Source: Lonicera japonica (lineage: Eukaryota > Streptophyta > Magnoliopsida > Dipsacales > Caprifoliaceae). From it: a stretch of 64,000 nt of DNA. Location of the stretch: the NCBI GenBank assembly GCA_021464415.1, contig CM038467.1, positions 51,007,309 through 51,071,308 on the forward strand, written 5' to 3'. The position numbers and the translations under genes were made by a program. Of the stretch, positions 22,847 to 30,239 are shown piece after piece. The notes beneath the pieces were generated by a model that had not been told where the DNA came from, ran no database searches, and worked only from the letters and a program-made list of their open reading frames with translations. Within the stretch, counting starts at the first letter, position 1. The number at the start of each line of letters is the position of its first letter.

Positions 22847-22858
22847 GTTGGGGGGTGT
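22847..22858 (+). other. Polypurine tract of Athila-like element
   Basis: GTTGGGGGGTGT directly abuts the TGATAAACG start of the 3' LTR, where plus-strand DNA synthesis would be primed. Confidence 0.75.
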
Positions 22859-24800
22859 TGATAAACGCGTAATTTTGTAGTCGCTAACGCTCTTTTGATT
22901 GTGTTTATCGCGTTTATTTTAGCCTAGATTAATTAAATTAATCCACTTCTTGTGCACACACTCAAAATATCAAGAATTGCTTTAACATGGCTCAAAGTAG
23001 CCTTTTCTAGTGTGTTGAGTGTACCTGCAGGCTATGGAAGCAAGTTGGGAAGCTTTGGGAAGTGTACAAGAGAGATAGAAGCCAAAAGAGAAGAAAAAAA
23101 GTCTCCCGAAGTGTCCTCTGATCGATCAGAGGAGCCTCTGATTGATCAGAGGCCACCTTTTAGTGCAAAACCTGCCCTCTGATCGATCAGAGCTTTCTCT
23201 GATCGATCAGAGCCCACCTTACAAGCCAAAATCTCCCCTCTGATCGATCATAGGATCCTCTGATCGATCAGAGACCTCCCAGAATGCACTGCACAGCCCC
23301 CAAAAGCAGCTCTTCTCCCCTTTTGATGCATTGAAACTCACCAAAAATTGCTGGCCTCTCTATTTTTGTTCTAGCCTCAGGTGTTTACCTAGGGGTCCCT
23401 TAGAAAGTGTGATAGAATAGCCATTTTTGGCATTGTTTTGCCTTTTTATTTAACTATTTTATTTGTTCTCATTTGGGGATATGTAATTTCTAGATCTAGA
23501 TTAGTTATTTAAGTGGCTTTTCCCTGCACTTTATTTCATCATCTATCACTTGTAAGAAATCTAGAGAGAGAAACTCTTGAGAGAAATGGAAATCCCTTTA
23601 ATGGTTTTTATTCATACAACTATCATGGAGTAGTTTCATTGCTAAGGCTAAAGGATGAAGTTTGCATTGCATTAATTATGTAAGTTTGTTTCTCATTCCA
23701 TTGTTAGTATTGTTAAATACTTCTTGAATCCTTCATCTTCTCCATTCAATCAACCATTCATAAGCTAGTAAGATAATCCTCATAAGGTGATTTGACTTTG
23801 TATGCCTTGTATACATAGATCTCAAGCATTAATGAGGAGATGATGCACTTGTGTATTTCTTATTAGCCTATGTCCATTCCTTCTATGATTGAGATACTTT
23901 ACATTGCCAAGCATGTTTAGTCTTTGAATATTCATGGAAATACCATAAATTTGAGATTCCAATCCTTGAATGCTTTAATGATATGTTGAGTGCTTTCTAC
24001 ACTTTATGTGATTTTGAGACTCAATATTTTCTTAGTTAGAGTGTTGCCAAGGAGGATCTCTTAAGTTTATGCCATAACCAACTATACTAATCACCTTAAG
24101 GATTCAATTTGTATTTATCAAATGTGTCTAAATCGGATGATTTAATCTCCACCTAGACCTCCCAATCTTAGACAAATGAAATGTTATGATTTATTGAGCT
24201 AAACTTTTTAGTTGGCCATTTTCATAATCAAGTCAATTGCCTAGGGGAAACTAACAATGAATTCTCAATGCCTAGTTTAATTTTATGCCTTTTCTTTTGG
24301 TGTATCTCAAGTTTGCATCTTGGTTGGACATTATATGGGAATGGGTTGCACTTGCTTCACACCCTTTGTTACAAGATAAAAATGAGAGATACATTTGTGT
24401 TGAGTTTTACTTACACCCTTTCTTTATATGGCATTTATATGGGAATGGGTTGCTCTTGCTTCACACCCTTTTGCTTAGAAAAGTGTAAGGTACTCAACAC
24501 TTAGGAATTGCATTGAGAATTTTGAATGAGATTTATTTTACATAACATTGCGAAGCAAATGAATTCTATAACGCCTTAGCCTTTTCTTATCAATTGATAC
24601 ATCACTTTAATTTTTATTGCAAGACTTAAAATCAACAACTAAAATCAACCAATCAAATTCTCTTGAACAAAGCCTTGGACTCGTAATCACCACATCGTCT
24701 TTCCGACTATCCTTGTGGTTCAACACTTGGACTTACCAAGTATTATAACTTGACGACCTACACTTGGGTTCCTAAGCGCGGAAGTATTTCGGGCGCGTCA
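22859..24800 (+). repeat. 3' LTR of Athila-like element
   Basis: 1,942 bp, near-identical to 13277-15197. Differences seen by eye: a 20-bp insertion (one extra palindrome unit) near 23190, a G-to-T in one palindrome near 23251, one C/T near 24085, an extra G near 24247 and one G/A near 24721. Confidence 0.93.
23115..23273. repeat. Palindrome cluster in 3' LTR (6 copies)
   Basis: Same array as in the 5' LTR, with one additional CTCTGATCGATCAGAG unit preceded by a CTTT spacer (20-bp period) near 23191-23212. One copy (about 23237-23254) has its right arm broken by a G-to-T change. Confidence 0.9.
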
Positions 24801-24805
24801 GTCAC

Positions 24806-25202
24806 AAAGTGCTTGCCCATTGTAAACTACTTTTTAATTGTATAATACTTATGAATTTCAATTTTTTTTTTAAGAATATATATATAAAAACCGAATAAGT
24901 CCGAACTGAAAAGTTTGGTTCAAGTATGGGTTTGGAAGATTTAAAAACCAAACCGAAACAAAAAATTTAAATTCAGTTTGGGTGTCCGAGATTCTCATCC
25001 TAACCGAAATCGAAAACACCCTGCTGAGGACCACAAAAGTTAATATCTTATCCTTAATGTTAGTTGTTAGGAAGAGTATATATTGGGTGATGTTATATAC
25101 ACCCTTAATTTGTAGTCAGTACACCACAAAACTGATGCGGACAAGGCTAGCACATAATCAATCATGCGGATTGAAGCGTACATAGGCCTAATTCAAGTTT
25201 CC
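24806..25202. other. No gene; repeat-like flank
   Basis: Non-coding. A block near 24890-25010 is rich in AACCGAA/CCGAAC words. A GAGGACCACAAAAGTTAATA block near 25025 also occurs near 9670. Confidence 0.35.
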
Positions 25203-25274
25203 AGAGGTCCGATTATAAGAGCTCGTGCAAGAAAATTCAAAGAAGATCATATTTTAATTACTTTTAAATTATAG
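25203..25274 (+). pseudogene. Ty3/gypsy pol C-terminal tail fragment
   Basis: The frame reads R-G-P-I-I-R-A-R-A-R-K-F-K-E, then a stop at 25272-25274. G-P-I-x-R-A-R-A-K/R is the usual last conserved motif of many plant gypsy polyproteins, just before the 3' LTR. The same motif occurs at 39691-39837. Confidence 0.6.
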
Positions 25275-25806
25275 GACTTGTTTATTATTTTATTATTCAA
25301 TTAGGATTATAAATATTTTTCTTATTCAATTTGGATTGTTTTAGGAGTATTTCCTTAGTCAAATATGATTTTTTTACTTTCCTTATTGTGTTAGGATTAG
25401 AAATTCTTTTCTGTACCCTATTTAAAGGGGATGATTGTATTATTTTAATTAGAGAGCTATGGATTAATAAAATTGTGAGAGCTTTTCTCCTTTGTTCTTT
25501 TAGAACATGTTGAACAAATCCGGTTTGTCCGTAATGTTCATTCAACTTATCAATTGATTCATCATCATCAATTGTGGCGTCATTCGCGTATACCAAGGTT
25601 TGCATCTCTCTATAGGTGTTGGGTCGCGGTGTCCATTAATCCATCTATCCTTATATACGAAGGTTCTTATTCTTTAGAAACAACGGGTTGCAGTGCCATT
25701 CAAATCTAATCTAGGTTCTTAATTTGCTACGGTTTTCGTGTGTATCTGTGTCGAGGTTCGCACAACCAATTTTTTGTGTTTGCGGGTTTCGTGCGATATC
25801 ACCGTG
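25275..25806 (+). repeat. Gypsy LTR fragment, family shared with 39.9 kb and 48.8 kb
   Basis: Shares ordered blocks with 39838-40425 and 48792-49330: a TTTAAAGG promoter-proximal block, AACATGTTGAACAAAT, CTTATCAATTGATTCATC, AATTGTGGCGTC...ATACCAAGGTT, GTGTTGGGT and repeated AAGGTTCTT near the end. A partial PBS-like GTATCAG lies at about 25812. Boundaries are uncertain. Confidence 0.55.
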
Positions 25807-25829
25807 GGTCGTATCAGTTGATATATTAT

Positions 25830-26104
25830 TGTGGCTACAAAATCATACGTTGATTGCCTAATTACATAAAATACAAGTCGGTGAAAAGTTACAGACTTGA
25901 AGGTTCACATTTGGTGACAGTTTATTGAGAAAGAAATAAAAATTCGGCCAAAGGTAACTGTTTAGGTTAAGTCGGTGAAACGTTACCGAATCGAATGTCT
26001 AAGTTTGGCAACGAGCCACCGACTACAAATCATGAGTGTATATAACATTACCCATTCATCTATTTAGTCTTAAAAACTACAAGTCATTGTGCCAATTATT
26101 GGGC
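25830..26104. other. No feature recognised
   Basis: AT-rich non-coding sequence with a weak internal repeat (GTCGGTGAAA...GTTAC twice, about 25880 and 25972). Confidence 0.35.
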
Positions 26105-26880
26105 TGCTATCACTCTCGAAAACAATTGATTCGGTTCTTTTAATTTTTCAAATAATAAACAATTACTTATTAAATTTTTCCTAACCAAAAATATATTGTC
26201 CAATTAATAAAACGAGGCAGTAGATTAAAAGGGCGTTTTCTATAATTACATTAAATAGAACATTTTTTATTTTTATTCCAAAGTACGGATACACTTTTTC
26301 CTTTACATATATAAAATACCTTTCTTCCATTTTTTTCCCTAATAAAACTATTTTAATTATTAACAATCATCACCACCACCATCCCTCACTGCCGTAGCGA
26401 CCACCATCCCTCACTGCCGTAGCGACCACCATTGGAGTTTTGGCGACGTCACTAGAGTTCTGGTGCAGATATTGTAAATTTGTTTCTGCACTAAATTCAC
26501 AAGCAATTAATGATATATATTTTATTGCAAATTTTTTTTTGCACTCAATCCACTAGCAACTAATGTTATAGATTTTAGTGCAAATAATGTTTTTACACAA
26601 AATCCCTAAACAAATTAAAATATAAATTTTATTACAAATTTATTTTTGCACTAAATATGTAAATTTGAGAGCAAATTTGTTTGGCATTGTGTAATAATTC
26701 TCGCCGAAGCTCCGGTAATGGTCGCCGGAGCACCGGTGATGTAGTCAAAGCGCCGGCAAAGGTCGCCAGAATTCCGATGGGTGGTGGTGATGGAGGTGGT
26801 TGGCAAGACTTGAGAACTACCAATGATAATAATTAAATAAACTATTGTCCATTCAAAAAAAGGGTCTATCCTTTTAGTGG
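26105..26880. repeat. Dispersed repeat copy 2, foldback-like
   Basis: 26105-26470 matches 7216-7565. The far end (about 26700-26880) is roughly the reverse complement of the first part: AATAATTAAATAAACTATT versus AATAAAACTATTTTAATTATT, next to GGTGGTGGTGAT versus ATCACCACCACC. That gives long imperfect terminal inverted repeats around an AT-rich centre. A 27-bp unit (ACCACCATCCCTCACTGCCG...) is duplicated in tandem at about 26375-26430. Probably a non-autonomous foldback or Mutator-like element; no transposase is present. Confidence 0.55.
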
Positions 26881-28098
26881 ATTAAAATTGAAAATTGTTC
26901 TTATGGATAAACTAAATTGTAGATGAAATCATTTATTTAGTATGGAATAAGAAGACGTCATTTGTTTGAATATAATTATGAAAGAAGAACTTAGAGCCCA
27001 TTTTATCTAATAAAACGAATGCAACTTATAATCCATTTGAGTAAATGTGTTGGTCAGTATTATGGATGCACACTCTTGGATTCGATTAGTTTACAACTTA
27101 AACATAATTAAACCAAACAAATCTAATCTGTTCCAAAAATTAATACCTAATCCAAACCAATTATGTGAAAAAACTAAACAAAAACAGATTTGTTCAGATT
27201 GGTTTGTCAATTACAAAAGTTCGTAACTTCATTTTTTTTTTAAGTTATGTAAATTTAAGAGGAGAAATATATATTATCAATAAACCAACAACCAAGGGCC
27301 AACACTCTATTTTTTCAAGCTAAAACGTGGTCCTTTTGCACTTACTAACGTACCGCACAATTTTTTATTAGTTTAAAAGTATTTAAGTTTAGACAAATTT
27401 TAAATAGGTAATTAAATGATTTTTTTTTAATTTACATTAGGATTAATCACTTGTTTTTATATCATTTATAATATGTTTGTAGTCTAGGATAATTACGGAC
27501 AAATTGACCAATAATATTAAATACTAAATAATCCAGATACATATGCTAAATATATATTATTATTTATTATTGGTTTCGGATTGGTTCGGTTAATTCAATG
27601 ACTAAAATCTAGAACTAAACCAATCCAATTGAATTTTGAAAAAATAAAATCTAAATCAATTTAATTAATTTTATGAACTTAAACATGCCAATTTAATAAG
27701 ACTATAGCAAAGACATACAAATGTTGGACGTACAAGAGGTTTTTAACACGCAACAATCAAGTCGTCTAACAAGGTCATTGCTTGACATTGACTGTCAAAT
27801 CAATTTAATTTCTCTTACATTTTTTATTTTTTTATTCAAGGATTTCTCCATAGGATCCTTGCTTGCAGTGCATAGTTGACGCTGGCTAAGTATTATTTTT
27901 CTATTAGACGGTCTTAGTTTATTCACTATTTTGTTAACAACGCTGGAATGTATTGGACGCTTCGGGTGTTATTTTGATAAATTTGTCCATTTTCACTAAA
28001 ACCAAAATTAAAATAAAATGTTCGATTTCAAATTAACAACTTTACCAATTAGAATTCAAAATAAAAAGTTAATACCAAACTGCTCAATTTATAAACGT
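26881..28098. other. Non-coding; includes dispersed repeat shared with 36.8 kb
   Basis: No ORF is supported. 27470-27830 is similar to 36770-37050: shared ACAAATTGAC-AATAATATTAAATA, a TTTCGGATT...GGTT block, ACTAAACCAAT-CAATT and GTCAAATCAATTT-ATTTCTCTTAC. Confidence 0.5.
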
Positions 28099-28102
28099 TT
28101 AA

Positions 28103-28412
28103 GGTTTCTATTTGATAGCAACATGTAAAATGATAGAAAATAAAATTAATATTGGTAAGAAGTTGGAAAATAAGTTGATGCATGTCGTGAGATAAACTCC
28201 ATGTCATACTCATTTTTGCAAGTATATATGTGTCCACCATCCTTCTTTATTTTTTGTGAATTTTTTCTTCTTTGCCACCCAAATAATTTTTTTTGCATGA
28301 AAAAGAAAACCAAAAAGTAAGAGTTAATCTCACAACATGCCTCAATTTATTTCCATACTTTTCACACAAATCAATTTTTCTTACCATTTTCTATGTTACT
28401 ATCAAACGGAAT
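28103..28412. mobile_element. MITE of a TTAA-flanked family
   Basis: About 310 bp with long imperfect terminal inverted repeats. The left arm (28103-28200) and the reverse complement of the right arm (28325-28412) share TTTGATAG-AACAT--AAAATG-TA, a GTGTGAAAA-like block, GGAAATAA-TTGA-GCATG and GTGAGAT. TTAA flanks both sides (28099-28102, 28413-28416). Related to 42630-42915 and to the half copy at 30082. No coding capacity. Confidence 0.7.
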
Positions 28413-28862
28413 TTAAATTCTTGGTTTTTGTTTTCTTAAAAAAGAAATGTCAAACGTATCTTCCTTTTTAACTACAATAAGAAAGAAAACCATCCTTTGA
28501 ACTCTTGGTACTTTTATGATAGTTATAGTAATTTTTTTAGAAATTAATAAGGTCAGGATGGGCCAATTTTATTAATTAAATGAGGTTTTAATTTATTAAT
28601 AAATTATTAATTTATCGAAAAGTTGATAATTTATTAATTTACCGAAAGATTTGTGTTTCAAATATTGTACCTTGATCTTCCTTAGATTTTATTTCCTATA
28701 AACATAATTAAGTAAATTATATTATCATTTAATAATCCCAATATAGTAATATGGGTCTTCCCTAAATTTTTATTTCGTTCAAACTTAATTAAGTAATTAT
28801 ATTATCCTTTGATGTTCCAAAATTAAATACTATTTATATATACCATCTCTCTTCTTCTTCTT

Positions 28863-28893
<31 letters not shown>

Positions 28894-29454
28894 ATATTAT
28901 TATATTCCCTAAATTATATTATCATTTGATAAGGTGGAACTTTATAATTATTAAAGGTTCCTTCATGTGTGGCTTAGATTTGAAATGTGCATATTGGATA
29001 CATTTTTTTTTCTAGCCAGATAGTTTTTGGGCTGAAAATTCTGGATTTAACGGATTTAGTCTCTATTTTTTTTAAGCTATTTCAACAATGGTTCGAGATT
29101 TATTTTTATTCTTTTTCTAGGGTATTGACTTATTTTTAATTGCTATATATTATTTAATTTTATTTTTTTAAAAATATGTATACACGTGATAACACAATAT
29201 TCGCCGAAAAGTATATTTAAAAAAGTAATACTTTATTCTAATCAAGATTCAAATTCAACACTTACTCCCCCTAATAAGTGCCCCTGTTAAACACGCTCCT
29301 GGTCCCTTTATTATTGATGTGAACATTCCACTCCTTCAATTCCGCACGATGGAATAACTATTATTGGTGTGGGCTTTTTTTTTTATTTATGTCATTTCTT
29401 TATTAATTGGGCCCCATTAGTTTTTGACTACTTTTTCCGCAACTTTGGGCCAAA
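28413..29454. other. Non-coding, with (CTT)n microsatellite
   Basis: AT-rich, no gene. A CTT/TTC trinucleotide run of about 14 units lies at 28851-28892. Confidence 0.55.
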
Positions 29455-30075
29455 TTGCGTAATTGTGTTGCAAATTGTTGGTCACACAGTGAGTCCTTCT
29501 AGCCGCTTCCTTTCAAGTTTTTTCAAGCTGTTTTTCGAATGTGTTATTTAAAAATATAAGTTACTATCCTTTAAATAAATATAGATATATTCATGGAGTC
29601 AAGATCTGGTATGAATTGGTATGTATACAAATATTTTAGCTTCGTTCTTTTGTTGTTAAAACATTGAAGAGATACTTTCAGCAACGAAAAAGTGCCTCTA
29701 AAGACCAGTATGAACTAGCTTGTACAAACTCACCATATTAACGCTTACACCTTTGTCAGTAATAACATACTGTAAGAATTTTGTATAAGTATTTGTCTAT
29801 TATTTTAGATTTATTGAACCCACATATACGTATCAATAAAAAATTGTTGTGAAGAGAGAGAGAAGAAGAAAAAGAAGACGACGACGACTAAAGAGAACAC
29901 TTTAGAAATACCGAAGAGATGGAAGACTAAAGAAATTAAGCGTGAAGATGGGGATGAAAAAAAAATGGCTTCTTGCGTAGTTGTGTTGCACATGTAACGG
30001 ATTGTTGGTCACACAGTGAGTGCTTCTAGCTTCTTCTTTTTTTCAAGTTTTTTCCACTGTTTTTAAAATGTGTTA
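29455..30075 (+). repeat. Direct repeat pair upstream of the RLP gene
   Basis: 29455-29555 and 29965-30075 share TTGTTGGTCACACAGTGAGT, then CTTCTAGC--CTTC, TTCAAGTTTTTTC, CTGTTTTT and ATGTGTTATTT. The period is about 515 bp. Between them is a non-coding segment with a purine-rich block (29850-29890, AGAAGAAGAAAAAGAAGACGACGACGAC-type). Confidence 0.65.
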
Positions 30076-30081
30076 TTTTAA

Positions 30082-30239
30082 GGCTCATTTGATTGCTAGG
30101 ATAAAAAAGAAAAATAAACTCCGTTAGTTTGTGTGAAAAGATAGAAAATAAGGTGAGATCATCATTTCCTATAAATAAAAGCTCCTCGATGCCCTTCTTT
30201 TTTCATCCTTCAGCCTACACAAACTTAGTTACAAAAATC
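30082..30239 (+). promoter_or_regulatory. MITE-derived core promoter and leader of RLP gene
   Basis: 30082-30165 matches the left arm of the MITE at 42630, including TTAGTTTGTGTGAAAAGATA and GAAAATAAGGTGA, and is preceded by the same TTAA (30078-30081). The following CCTATAAATA (30169-30177) is a good TATA box about 65-70 bp before the ATG. It occupies the position of TATATATCC/TATATATGTG in the full MITEs, and the next CATCCTTCA also matches MITE sequence. So the apparent TATA box and 5' UTR lie within MITE DNA. Use as the promoter is inferred. Confidence 0.6.

Larger units (their letters stand above)
13272..24805 (+). mobile_element. Complete Athila-like Ty3/gypsy retrotransposon
   Basis: The element body is 13277-24800 (11,524 bp), flanked by the 5-bp target duplication GTCAC (13272-13276 and 24801-24805). 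Order: 5' LTR, tRNA-Asp primer site, gag-pol ORF, ~2.1-kb 3' region with a vestigial ORF, polypurine tract, 3' LTR. The LTRs differ by only about three substitutions and two indels (20 bp and 1 bp) over 1.92 kb, so insertion was recent. Athila lineage is inferred from the tRNA-Asp primer site, the D-L-G-A-S protease signature, the F-M-D-D RT motif and the long 3' region after pol. No env-like protein remains. With intact gag-pol, PBS and LTRs it may still be competent for retrotransposition. Confidence 0.93.

Noticed and set aside
30129..30239. Upstream extension of the RLP ORF to 30129
   Set aside because: That frame opens with TTG, and an ATG at 30189 would place a polar stretch before the signal peptide; 30240 fits the family better.
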